NCBI GenBank assembly: GCA_964391765.1
Contig: CAYMNG010000007.1
Coordinates: 1 to 42,994 of the forward strand
Source of the DNA: UBA10649 sp964391765
GTDB taxonomy: Bacteria > Actinomycetota > Actinomycetes > S36-B12
Direction: 5' to 3'
DNA length: 42,994 nucleotides
The position numbers and the translations under genes are program-made. Shown here piece by piece: positions 33,895 to 42,283 of the stretch; position 1 is the stretch's first letter, and each line of letters begins with the position of its first letter. The notes under the pieces are model-generated. The model searched no databases. It had not been told where the DNA came from and saw nothing but the letters and a program-made list of their open reading frames with translations.

Positions 33895-33957
33895 CGCCGA
33901 CCTTGAGGTTGTACCGCGTGTTTCCCGCCGGGACCCGGTACAACCTCAAGATCGGCG
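33895..33957. terminator. Hairpin repeat, family 2, copy B
   Basis: Arms of 22 nt (33895-33916 and 33936-33957) pair with one C-A mismatch around a 19-nt loop. The left arm matches the minus-strand left arm of copy A at 19 of the 20 shared positions, and both loops begin CGTGTT and end GGACC. It lies between two same-strand genes (stop 33862, start 34048), so here it could only end the upstream transcript. Confidence 0.7.
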
Positions 33958-34002
33958 AGGTGCGGGGGGCGGCGAGGTGCGGGGGGCCGGGGCGCAGCGC
34001 AC

Positions 34003-34037
34003 TAGGCTCGACGCCGACGCCGACGCCGACGCCGACG
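34003..34037 (+). promoter_or_regulatory. -10 element followed by a hexanucleotide repeat in the leader of the methyltransferase gene
   Basis: TAGGCT (34003-34008) is followed directly by about 4.8 copies of CGACGC (34009-34037) and then AAGGAG before the ATG at 34048. Copy-number change would alter the distance between promoter and ribosome-binding site without touching the coding frame. Confidence 0.5.
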
Positions 34038-34047
34038 AAGGAGCCGA

Positions 34048-34935
34048 ATGTCTGTCGCCGACTACTACGACGCCACCGCCGCGACGAACCACCTGCAGTA
34101 CGAGCGCGCCGCACTGCGCGATCTGTCCCGCGGCTACCCGGCGAACTACTTCCGTCTCCAACTGCTGCTGAACTCGTTCGTCGAGAACGACGTCGAGCGG
34201 GTCGTCGAGGTCGGCGTCGGCGAGGGCACCCCCCTGGCGACGCTCGCCCGCGCCGGCATGGCGGTCTCCGGCTTCGACATCAGCGAGTCGATGGTCGCCA
34301 AGAGCCGTGAGCGGATGGCCGAGATCGGTCAGGACCCCGACCGCATCGTCTGGGGCGACATCGAGGATCCGACGACCTACGTCGAACTGCTGCGGGACGG
34401 GCAGTACGACGCGCTCATGGCGATGGGCGTCATGCCGCACGTGCGCAACGACATCCAGGTACTCAAGAACATGGCGACCCTGCTGCGACCGGGTGGTCTG
34501 GCGTTCGTCGAGTTCCGCAACAAGCTGTTCTCGCTGTTCTCGTTCAACCGGTACACGTACGAGTTCGTCATGGACGATCTGCTCACCGGCGTCGACGACG
34601 CGGTGCGCTCGCACGTCGGCGACTTCCTGCGCACACGGCTGGAGATGGACAAGCCCGCGGTCCGGACCGAGCACGAGGCCGTCGAGGGCGCCGTCGGCTA
34701 CGACGCGATCTTGTCGAAGTTCCACAACCCGTTCGAGGTGCTGGACACCTTCGACGCGCTGGGGTTCGAGGACGTCGAACTGCTGTGGTACCACTACCAC
34801 CCGGCGATGCCCTTCCTCGCCGAGAAGGATCCTGCGGCGTACCGAGACGCCGCGCTCGCCCTGGAGCACGAGAGTTCCGGTTGGCGCGGGCTGTTCTTGT
34901 GCTCGGCCTTCGTCGTGCAGGCACGCAAGCCGTAA
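34048..34935 (+). CDS. Class I SAM-dependent methyltransferase
   Basis: A 295-residue methyltransferase. Motif I is VVEVGVGEGTP (52-62), followed by VSGFDISESMV, MAMGVMPHVRND and LLRPGGLAFVEFRN. The N-terminal YYDATAATNHLQYER and the C-terminal YHYHPAMPFL have His/Tyr clusters that may bind the acceptor. The substrate is probably a sugar or glycan given the neighbours. SD AAGGAG lies 4 nt before the ATG. The DUF4910 gene follows after 3 nt, so they are co-transcribed. Confidence 0.86.
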   Translation: MSVADYYDATAATNHLQYERAALRDLSRGYPANYFRLQLLLNSFVENDVERVVEVGVGEGTPLATLARAGMAVSGFDISESMVAKSRERMAEIGQDPDRIVWGDIEDPTTYVELLRDGQYDALMAMGVMPHVRNDIQVLKNMATLLRPGGLAFVEFRNKLFSLFSFNRYTYEFVMDDLLTGVDDAVRSHVGDFLRTRLEMDKPAVRTEHEAVEGAVGYDAILSKFHNPFEVLDTFDALGFEDVELLWYHYHPAMPFLAEKDPAAYRDAALALEHESSGWRGLFLCSAFVVQARKP

Positions 34936-34938
34936 CCC

Positions 34939-36258
34939 ATGACCTCGCTGACCGCCGGTCCGGTCGACTCCGGCGCCGACCTGCACCGGTGGGCGACCGA
35001 CCTGTTCCCGATCGGCCGCAGCCTGACCGGCGACGGCGTCCGCGCGACCCTCGCCTACCTCGCCGACCTGCTGCCCGGCCTGCGTACGCACGAGGTCCCC
35101 ACGAGGACCCCGGCGTTCGACTGGTCGGTGCCCGACGAGTGGAACGTTCGCACCGCGTACCTCGCCACGGCCGACGGCACGCGCATCGCGGACTACGCCG
35201 TCAACAACCTGCACCTCGTCGGCTACAGCGAGCCGGTCGACGCGACGCTCACGCGGGCCGAGCTCGAGCCGCACCTGCACTCGATCCCCGAACTGCCTGA
35301 CGCGATCCCGTACGTCACGTCGTACTACCGCCGCACCTGGGGCTTCTGCGTGACCCAGCGACAGCGGGATGCGTTGGGCGACGGCCCGTTCCGGGTCATC
35401 GTCGACGCCGACCTCGGGCCCGGGCACCTGACGTACGCCGACCTGGTCATCCCGGGTGAGACCGACGACGAGGTGCTGCTGTCGACCTACGTGTGTCATC
35501 CGTCGATGGCGAACAACGAACTGTCCGGACCGGTCGTGACGGCGGCCCTGGGCCGCTGGCTCACCGCGCTGCCGTCGCGCCGGTACACCTACCGCCTGGT
35601 GTTCATCCCGGAGACGATCGGGTCGCTGGTCTACCTCAGCCGGCACCTGGGCCACCTGCGCGAGCACGTTCGGGCCGGCTGGGTCGTCACGTGCATCGGC
35701 GACGAGCGAACGTACTCGTACCTGCCGTCGCGCTACGGCGACACGCTCGCCGACCGGGTGAGCCGGAGGGCGATCGACGAGTTGGGCCTGGACTGCGTGC
35801 GGTACTCGTTCCTCGATCGCGGCAGCGACGAACGGCAGTACTGCTCGCCCGGGGCGGACCTGCCGGTTGCCTCGTTGATGCGGTCCAAGTACGGCCGGTA
35901 CCCGGAGTACCACACCTCCCTGGACGACCTCTCGCTCGTGACGCCGACCGGCCTGCAGGGCGGGCTCGACCTCCTCGCCCACGCGATCGGCATCCTCGAG
36001 GCGAACCGGACCTGGCAGGCGGTCCAGCCCGGTGAGCCGCAGTTGGGCCGGCGTGGCTTGTACCCGACGACGAGCACTCGCGGTAGCGGTGACCAGGTCC
36101 GCGACCTGATGAACGTCCTGGCGTACCTGGACGGGACCAACGACGCGATCGCCGTGGGGGAGATCGTCGGGCAGTGCGTCGGTGACGTCGCCGCGACGGC
36201 ACAACTGCTCGCCGACGCCGGGTTGGTGCGCGAACTGCCCGCGCCGCGGTCGCGCTGA
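34939..36258 (+). CDS. DUF4910-domain aminopeptidase-like protein
   Basis: A 439-residue protein of the DUF4910 family (M28-peptidase-like core, DUF2172-like insert, winged-helix end). LFPIGRSLTGDGVR (22-35) is the family opening, CHPSMANNELSG (186-197) and PETIGS (224-229) are metal-site-like blocks, and DRGSDERQYCSPG and YPEYHTSLDDLSLV follow. These proteins are frequent in O-antigen and capsule clusters; hydrolase activity on a sugar amide or peptide is assumed, not known. It is coupled to the methyltransferase and followed by two family 1 hairpins. Confidence 0.85.
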   Translation: MTSLTAGPVDSGADLHRWATDLFPIGRSLTGDGVRATLAYLADLLPGLRTHEVPTRTPAFDWSVPDEWNVRTAYLATADGTRIADYAVNNLHLVGYSEPVDATLTRAELEPHLHSIPELPDAIPYVTSYYRRTWGFCVTQRQRDALGDGPFRVIVDADLGPGHLTYADLVIPGETDDEVLLSTYVCHPSMANNELSGPVVTAALGRWLTALPSRRYTYRLVFIPETIGSLVYLSRHLGHLREHVRAGWVVTCIGDERTYSYLPSRYGDTLADRVSRRAIDELGLDCVRYSFLDRGSDERQYCSPGADLPVASLMRSKYGRYPEYHTSLDDLSLVTPTGLQGGLDLLAHAIGILEANRTWQAVQPGEPQLGRRGLYPTTSTRGSGDQVRDLMNVLAYLDGTNDAIAVGEIVGQCVGDVAATAQLLADAGLVRELPAPRSR

Positions 36259-36278
36259 GGCGCTCCCGTCGAGTCCGC

Positions 36279-36413
36279 CTGGGACAAGCGGCACGAACAG
36301 GTGGACAAATCGGGCGCCTCGTGCCGCACGTCCCAGGAAGCGGGACAAACGGCACGAACAGGTGGACAAATCGGGCGCTTCGTGCCACACGTCCCAGGAA
36401 GCGGGACAAACGG
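36279..36413 (+). repeat. Dispersed hairpin repeat, family 1, copies 3 and 4 (tandem, 61-bp period)
   Basis: Copy 3: 58-bp hairpin 36279-36336 with ends CTGGGA/TCCCAG and 16 of 18 outer pairs formed, then tail GAAGCGGGACAAACGG (36337-36352). Copy 4: hairpin 36340-36397 with weaker pairing, then the same tail (36398-36413). Copy 4's left arm lies within the tail of copy 3. The pair occupies the gap between the convergent DUF4910 gene and the GT25-like gene, and could act as a two-way terminator. Confidence 0.85.
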
Positions 36414-36418
36414 CTGGG

Positions 36419-37309
36419 CTAGCCGACGTCGTGCATCGAACCCTGGCGGAAGACCCCCGGCACGGCCCAGGCGCACGAGTCCGCGCCGAGGCGGCCGCCG
36501 GCGACCATCGCCATGACCTGCTCGTTGACCCGCCAGTCGATCGGCGCTACCGGCACGAGGCCGCGCGCGCGTATCCCCGCGGCGAGGTCGGCTGCGAACG
36601 ACGCCCGATACACGTTGGCGCACACCGTGTTCGTGATCGGCGTCCGTGCTCGGCGCAGCCACACCGGCCAGCCGGGCGATGCGGTGGCGTCGAGCAGCCC
36701 CTCGACGCCGAGCTCGACCAGCGGGATCGACTCCGACAGCGACACGAACCGGACCGGCGAGGCGGCCAGCGCGGTGAGGGCGCCGGCGACGTCGCGGGCC
36801 GCGCGCGGCACGTCGTCGACCCGCGCGTCGTCCTCCAGGACCAGCACCCACGTCGCGCCGGACGCGACGCCGGCCTCGAGCACGCGCAGGTGGGACAGGT
36901 CGATGTTCAGCAGTCGGACGGCCGATCGTCGGCCCGCGTCCGCCCGACCCCACGGCAGCAGCGCCCCGGTCCCGGCCACGCGCTTGAGTGCCATCGCCGC
37001 CGCGAGACCGGCGTCGACCGCTGCGGAGCGGGCCGGGCGGCCGCCGTGCGCGGCGAGGTACCGGCGCCAGCGGTGCTCCAGGTCGGCGGCGTATCTCGCC
37101 GAGCGCAGCAGTTGCGCCCGGTCGAGCGGGAGGGTGTCGGCGTCGTAGTCGTCGCGGTCGCTGACCAGCAGCCGGGCCGGCGCGCCCGCGCTGTCGAGCT
37201 CGCGCACGAGATCGTGGGCCTGCCGCGTCGCGGCGCCGTCGGCGTCGAAGCGCGACCGCGCGTGGGTGACCAGGCCGACGAACACCGTCGGTGGGCTCGA
37301 AGTCGGCAC
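36419..37309 (-). CDS. GT25-like putative glycosyltransferase
   Basis: A 296-residue protein. After TVFVGLVTHARSRFD it has LNIDLSHLRVLEAGVASG and then WVLVLEDDARV, the H-x(n)-LEDDA pattern of GT25-type LPS glycosyltransferases, followed by ITNTVCANVYRASFAADL and PIDWRVNEQVM, equivalent to the acceptor-side blocks. The family call is by pattern only. The GTG at 37309 is taken as start since upstream codons are not protein-like; a longer reading would run into the divergent GT2 gene. Its stop is 6 nt from the end of the family 1 repeats. Confidence 0.72.
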   Translation of the reverse strand: MPTSSPPTVFVGLVTHARSRFDADGAATRQAHDLVRELDSAGAPARLLVSDRDDYDADTLPLDRAQLLRSARYAADLEHRWRRYLAAHGGRPARSAAVDAGLAAAMALKRVAGTGALLPWGRADAGRRSAVRLLNIDLSHLRVLEAGVASGATWVLVLEDDARVDDVPRAARDVAGALTALAASPVRFVSLSESIPLVELGVEGLLDATASPGWPVWLRRARTPITNTVCANVYRASFAADLAAGIRARGLVPVAPIDWRVNEQVMAMVAGGRLGADSCAWAVPGVFRQGSMHDVG

Positions 37310-37315
37310 GGCCGT

Positions 37316-37321
37316 TAGTCT
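37316..37321 (+). promoter_or_regulatory. -10 element of the 37362 glycosyltransferase operon
   Basis: TAGTCT lies 40 nt before the ATG at 37362. The predicted leader of about 33 nt contains the GGAG that serves as ribosome-binding site. Confidence 0.4.
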
Positions 37322-37361
37322 CGCACCGTCCCGCAGGCACGGTGGACGCGACGGAGACCCG

Positions 37362-38177
37362 ATGACGCTGCTGACGATCGTCACCGTCGTCCGCAACGAC
37401 CCGGCCGGGCTGGCGCGCACGCTGGCGTCGGTCGCGGCGCAGACCGTCATGGCCGACCAGTTCGTCGTCATCGACGGGTCCGACGACCGCGACGTCGTGC
37501 CCGGCCAGCTCGAGGCCGCCGGTGTCGGCCCGGCCGACTGCTCGTGGTCCACTCCGCGCGGGGTGTACGCGGCGATGAACGAGGGCCTGGCCCGGACGAC
37601 CGGCGACTTCGTCTACTTCCTCAACGCCGGGGACGTGCTCGCCGGCGCCGAAGTGGTGGCGACGATGCGCGACGCGGTCCGCGACGGCACCGTGACGTGG
37701 GCGATGGGTCGCGTCCGGTTCGTCGCCGCCGACGGCACCGTCCTGCCGGCGCCGACCTGGCACTACCCGGCCGAGCGGGCCGCACTGTTCGCCCGCGGGC
37801 GGTTCCCGGCGCACCAGGGCGTCGTCGTGCGGACGCGGGCGCTGCGGGCCCAGGGCGGGTTCGACCTGTCGTATCGGGTCGCCGCGGACTACAAGTCGAT
37901 CCTGGGCCTGGCCGCGCAGTCCCCACCGCTCGACCTGGACGCGACGCTCGCGCAGTTCACCGTGGGCGGGCTGTCGACGACGGACTGGCGACTGGGTCTG
38001 CGCGAGTTCCACCGGGCCCGGCGGGAGGTGTTCGCACCAACCGGGACCGCGGCCGCCGCCGAGCTCGGCCGAACGGTGCGGACCTGGGCGACGACGTCGG
38101 CGTACCGCGGGCTGTGGGCCCCCGGTCGCCCGCTGGCCGGACTCGTGGCCCGCGTCCGCCCCGGACCCGCCAGGTAG
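37362..38177 (+). CDS. Glycosyltransferase family 2 (WcaA-like)
   Basis: A 271-residue GT2 enzyme. LLTIVTVVRNDPAGLARTLASV at the start, VVIDGSDD (35-42), RGVYAAMNEGLARTTGD and YFLNAGD (85-91) are the standard donor and metal-site blocks, as in colanic-acid-type transferases. RFPAHQGVVVRTRAL and YRVAADYKSILGL are the acceptor-side motifs. The ATG at 37362 is preceded by GGAG. First of three consecutive glycosyltransferase genes on this strand. Confidence 0.92.
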   Translation: MTLLTIVTVVRNDPAGLARTLASVAAQTVMADQFVVIDGSDDRDVVPGQLEAAGVGPADCSWSTPRGVYAAMNEGLARTTGDFVYFLNAGDVLAGAEVVATMRDAVRDGTVTWAMGRVRFVAADGTVLPAPTWHYPAERAALFARGRFPAHQGVVVRTRALRAQGGFDLSYRVAADYKSILGLAAQSPPLDLDATLAQFTVGGLSTTDWRLGLREFHRARREVFAPTGTAAAAELGRTVRTWATTSAYRGLWAPGRPLAGLVARVRPGPAR

Positions 38178-38180
38178 GGT
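38175..38180 (+). promoter_or_regulatory. -10 element overlapping the upstream stop codon
   Basis: TAGGGT ends 6 nt before the GTG at 38187. Its first three bases are the TAG stop of the preceding glycosyltransferase gene, so an internal leaderless promoter is embedded in the gene junction. Confidence 0.45.
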
Positions 38181-38186
38181 GGCGCG

Positions 38187-39131
38187 GTGACGAGCGCACC
38201 CCTGGTCAGCGTCGTCATCCCCACCTTCCAGCGGGCCGCGGGGGTCGCGCGCGCGCTGGACTCGATCGACGAGCCGGACCTGGACCCGACGGACCTGCAG
38301 GTCGTCGTCGTGGACAACGCCAGCACCGACGACACCGCGGCCGTCGTCGACCAGCGCCGGGACCGGTTCCCCGGCCTGGTCTACCGGCGTTGGGACGCCA
38401 ACGTCGGGCCGATCGAGAACTGGCGGCGGGGGATCGACCTGGCGACCGGACCGTGGCTGAAGATCGTGTGGTCCGACGACACGTTGATGCCCCGCGCGAT
38501 CACGCCGATGCTGGCGTCGGCCGAGCGCAACAGCGCCTGCGTCGTGACCAGCCGGGTCGCCGTCGACTACCCCGACGGCCGGTCGGTGGAGCGGTACCTG
38601 GACCGCGCGACGACGCTCACCCCGGACGTGGTGACCAGCGAGCTCCTCCACTTCCCGGCCGGCCTGCCGTCCTCCCCCGGCGCGGTCCTCGTCCGGACCG
38701 AGCATGCGCGGGCCGCGCTGGCCGCTCCGCTGCCGTCCGCGTGCGTCGACCGGGCGATCGGCCCGGACCTGCTGATCGCCTACTGGGGGATCTTCGCCGG
38801 CGGGGTGGGCGCGCACCTGCCGGACGTCCTCGCGCGGTTCACCGCCGGCGACGACTCGATCACCGTCCGCACGCCGCGGGCGGTCCTGTCCTCGTGCTAC
38901 TGCGCCGCGTTGGACTCGCTCGTCACGATGGCCGCCGCCGGACCGCGCGGGGTCAGTCCCACGACGATGCGGCGGCTGCGGTCACGGGCGGCGATCGACT
39001 CGCTGCTCGGCGGCGAGCGCAGTGCGTTGCTCGCCGACCGGCACCTGAGCCTGCGGGCGACGGTGTACGACACCTACCAGTTGACCAAGCACTGGTTCAC
39101 GACCCATGTGCGCCGGCAGCAGGAGATCTGA
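38187..39131 (+). CDS. Glycosyltransferase family 2
   Basis: A 314-residue GT2 enzyme with PLVSVVIPTFQRAAGVARAL at the start, VVDNASTDDT (41-50) and the acidic metal site WSDDTL (95-100). The middle holds LPSSPGAVLVRTEHARAAL, an acceptor-side block. It is distinct from the preceding GT2 in its longer C-terminus (FTAGDDSITVRTPRAV...). Stop and next start overlap by one base (TGATG), so it is translationally coupled to the following gene. Confidence 0.91.
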   Translation: MTSAPLVSVVIPTFQRAAGVARALDSIDEPDLDPTDLQVVVVDNASTDDTAAVVDQRRDRFPGLVYRRWDANVGPIENWRRGIDLATGPWLKIVWSDDTLMPRAITPMLASAERNSACVVTSRVAVDYPDGRSVERYLDRATTLTPDVVTSELLHFPAGLPSSPGAVLVRTEHARAALAAPLPSACVDRAIGPDLLIAYWGIFAGGVGAHLPDVLARFTAGDDSITVRTPRAVLSSCYCAALDSLVTMAAAGPRGVSPTTMRRLRSRAAIDSLLGGERSALLADRHLSLRATVYDTYQLTKHWFTTHVRRQQEI

Positions 39132-40363
39132 TGGAGCGGTCGTTCATGGGGCGCGTCGGCGAGGCCGCCGGCCGCGTGTACCCGCACGTGGATCGCGACG
39201 TGTGGCTGGCGCGCCGACGGTTGCACGTGCGGCGGCCGCGGGCCGAACTCGACCGCGTCGCGGCCGGCCTGTCGTGGGGCCGGCGGGAGGCCGGTGACGT
39301 CCACCTCGTCGTCGTCGTCCACCACGGCCCCGACGTGCCGAACTGGCATGTCGCCGGCGGGAACCACTTCTACGAGGTGAACCAGTCGGCGATCGAGGCG
39401 CTCGGCGCGGACCGGGTGACGTTGTTCGCCGTCGCGGCCGACGAGCCGACGTCGACGTGGCAGGAGCGCCTCGTCCGGACCGTCGCGGCGGTCGGTGCGA
39501 CGCACCTGATCGCGCAGATCGAGGTGGACCCGAACCAGCACGCCGAGTGGAACTGGGACGTCGTCCTCCCCGTCCTGAGCAGGTACTGGGCCGGTTCGAC
39601 GATCGGGTTGATGTACGACTCCGCGTACGAGTGGCTGCGGATCCGGGCGCATCGGCTGGCGCGGCAGACCGATCGGTTCCTGATCGCCGAGCTGTGCCAG
39701 CCGATGGACGGGTTCGTCCGACCGGGTCAGTACGAGGTCGGGCCGATGACGATGCCGCTCAGCCAGCAGTCCGTCGCCGCGATCGACGAACGGGTCGCGG
39801 GACTGACGAAGGACTACGACGTGTCGTTCATCGGTGCGCTGTACGACTACCGCATCGAGATGCTCGACCGACTGACCGCCGCCGGCGTCGACGTCGCCGT
39901 CAACCCCCATCGCGCCGACGCGCCGGCGACGTTCGAGGCCAGCCGGACGAACCAGCCGACGTACCTGGACTACATGGCCGGACTCGCGCGCAGTCGGATG
40001 ACGATCAACTTCTCGCTGGCGAACGGCGGACCGCACGAGCAGTACAAGATCCGCGTCCACGAGGCCGCGCTCGTCGGGTGCATCCCCCTGACCGACGACG
40101 GCGACCGCACGCGGCACTTCTACGCGCCCGGCGAGTACGGGTTCTTCCCCTCGCTCGCGGCACTTCCCGAGGTCGTCGCGGCACGCCTGGCGGATCCGGA
40201 GCAGTTGGCGGTCGACCAGCAGGCGGCGCGTGAGCGGGCGCATGCACTGTCGCGCAGCGACTTCTGGGGCCGCATCGAGGTCGGACTGCGCCGTCGCGGG
40301 CTGCCTCAGCTGACCGGCCGCAAGCCGCCGATGCTCAACCGCCGACACGACCTGGATGGTTGA
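39131..40363 (+). CDS. Glycosyltransferase, GT-B-like (CgeB-type C-terminal domain)
   Basis: A 410-residue protein. LVVVVHHGPDVPNWHVAGGN and IAQIEVDPNQHAEWNWD lie in the N-terminal half. The C-terminal half has YDVSFIGALYDYRIEMLDRL, SRMTINFSLANGGPHEQYKI and RVHEAALVGCIPLTDD, which resemble the CgeB-type block (vvGS...R...L....v, then E..a.G...l.d). Donor unknown. The last nine codons and stop form the left arm of a long hairpin, so the C-terminal NRRHDLDG sequence is constrained by DNA/RNA structure. Confidence 0.78.
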   Translation: MERSFMGRVGEAAGRVYPHVDRDVWLARRRLHVRRPRAELDRVAAGLSWGRREAGDVHLVVVVHHGPDVPNWHVAGGNHFYEVNQSAIEALGADRVTLFAVAADEPTSTWQERLVRTVAAVGATHLIAQIEVDPNQHAEWNWDVVLPVLSRYWAGSTIGLMYDSAYEWLRIRAHRLARQTDRFLIAELCQPMDGFVRPGQYEVGPMTMPLSQQSVAAIDERVAGLTKDYDVSFIGALYDYRIEMLDRLTAAGVDVAVNPHRADAPATFEASRTNQPTYLDYMAGLARSRMTINFSLANGGPHEQYKIRVHEAALVGCIPLTDDGDRTRHFYAPGEYGFFPSLAALPEVVAARLADPEQLAVDQQAARERAHALSRSDFWGRIEVGLRRRGLPQLTGRKPPMLNRRHDLDG

Positions 40364-40416
40364 TTTCGGGGCGCGTTATGCCCCTGATCCAACCAACCAG
40401 GTCGTGTCGGCGGTTG
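40336..40416. terminator. Long hairpin spanning the stop codon between convergent genes
   Basis: Arms 40336-40362 and 40390-40416 (27 nt each) pair with a single A-A mismatch; the 27-nt loop contains a further GGGGC/GCCCC pairing. The left arm lies inside the GT coding region, and the right arm ends 4 nt before the stop of the convergent decarboxylase gene. It is the only candidate terminator there and could serve both strands; no U-tract. Confidence 0.75.
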
Positions 40417-40420
40417 GACG

Positions 40421-41365
<945 letters not shown>

Positions 41366-41373
41366 GATGCCTC

Positions 41374-41415
41374 ACCCTAGAGGAGTGGGACGACCCTGGT
41401 CCCACCGAATAGGGT
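41374..41415. promoter_or_regulatory. Divergent -10 elements for the decarboxylase and FkbM-like genes
   Basis: On the minus strand TAGGGT (41379-41374) ends 8 nt before the GTG at 41365. On the plus strand TAGGGT (41410-41415) lies 25 nt before the ATG at 41441. The two are inverted copies of the same hexamer 30 bp apart. Confidence 0.45.
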
Positions 41416-41440
41416 CAGGTCGCGACCGAGGTGAGGGGTG

Positions 41441-42280
41441 ATGACGACGGACGAGATGCTTGCGCGGCTCGGCGTGCTCAAGGACGTCGCGTACGTCGAC
41501 AAGGTGTACGCCGGGATCAGCGAACTCCGGCGTCGGGCCGGGGAGGACACCGACGGGCCGATCGACCTGCGACTGGCCGAGTTGCGGCTGTTCTCGCAGA
41601 ACGGCGAGGACGGCGTGACCTTCGAGTTGCTGCGGCACCTGGGCAGCGTCCGCCCGTACTTCGTCGAGTTCGGCGTGGGCGACGGATGGTCGTGCAACAC
41701 CCGAGTGCTGGCGGAGGTCCTGGGTTGGTCCGGGACGTACTTCGAGATCGACGCGGCCGGCCACGAGGCCCTGAAGCAGCGCTACGCGAACTCCCGGTCG
41801 GTCCACTGCGTGCACGCAGCCGTCACGTCGCAGAACGTGAACGAGCGGTTCGCCGCGGCCGGCGTCCCGCACGACCTCGGTGTGCTGTGCATCGACATCG
41901 ACGGGCAGGACTACTGGGTCTGGCAGGCGCTCGCCGACGTCTACCGGCCCGCGGTCATGATCGCCGAGGTGAACCTGGCGTTCGGGCTGGACCGGGCGGT
42001 CGTCGAGGCGCCCGGCGCTGCGCAGGATCGGTTGACGCCCACCTGGGGTGCTTCGCTCGCGGCGATGACCGGATACGCGGCGACTCGGGGCTACCGGCTG
42101 GTGCACGTCGAACTGGCCGGGGTCAACGCGTTCTTCGTCCGGGGTGATCTCCTTGCCGACCGGGAGATCCTGGGCGTCACCGAGCGCTCACCGAACTTCG
42201 GCCTGCGCGGTCGCACCCACTCCATCGAACGGCTGTACGGCAGCGGCCCGCATGTGCCGCGGCCGACCGTCGAGGTGTAG
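41441..42280 (+). CDS. FkbM-like putative methyltransferase
   Basis: A 279-residue protein. LRLFSQNGEDGVTFELLRHL leads into VEFGVGDGWSCNTRVLAE, a SAM-site-like glycine block. LCIDIDGQDYWVWQAL is typical of FkbM-like proteins of surface-glycan clusters. The acceptor is unknown and catalysis is not assured. The ATG at 41441 follows GAGGTGAGGGG; a GTG directly before it would add one residue. The GT61 gene follows after 3 nt, so they share a transcript. Confidence 0.75.
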   Translation: MTTDEMLARLGVLKDVAYVDKVYAGISELRRRAGEDTDGPIDLRLAELRLFSQNGEDGVTFELLRHLGSVRPYFVEFGVGDGWSCNTRVLAEVLGWSGTYFEIDAAGHEALKQRYANSRSVHCVHAAVTSQNVNERFAAAGVPHDLGVLCIDIDGQDYWVWQALADVYRPAVMIAEVNLAFGLDRAVVEAPGAAQDRLTPTWGASLAAMTGYAATRGYRLVHVELAGVNAFFVRGDLLADREILGVTERSPNFGLRGRTHSIERLYGSGPHVPRPTVEV

Positions 42281-42283
42281 CGA

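Noticed and set aside
33863..34047. Possible small gene or riboswitch in the 185-bp gap
   Set aside because: The gap is accounted for by the family 2 hairpin, a G-rich stretch, a -10 element and the hexanucleotide repeat; no conserved riboswitch core was seen.
35733..38816. 1027-codon minus-strand open frame spanning several glycan genes
   Set aside because: It crosses the DUF4910, GT25-like and GT2 genes and the hairpin repeats, shows no recognisable motif, and repeats its sequence only where the DNA repeats do.
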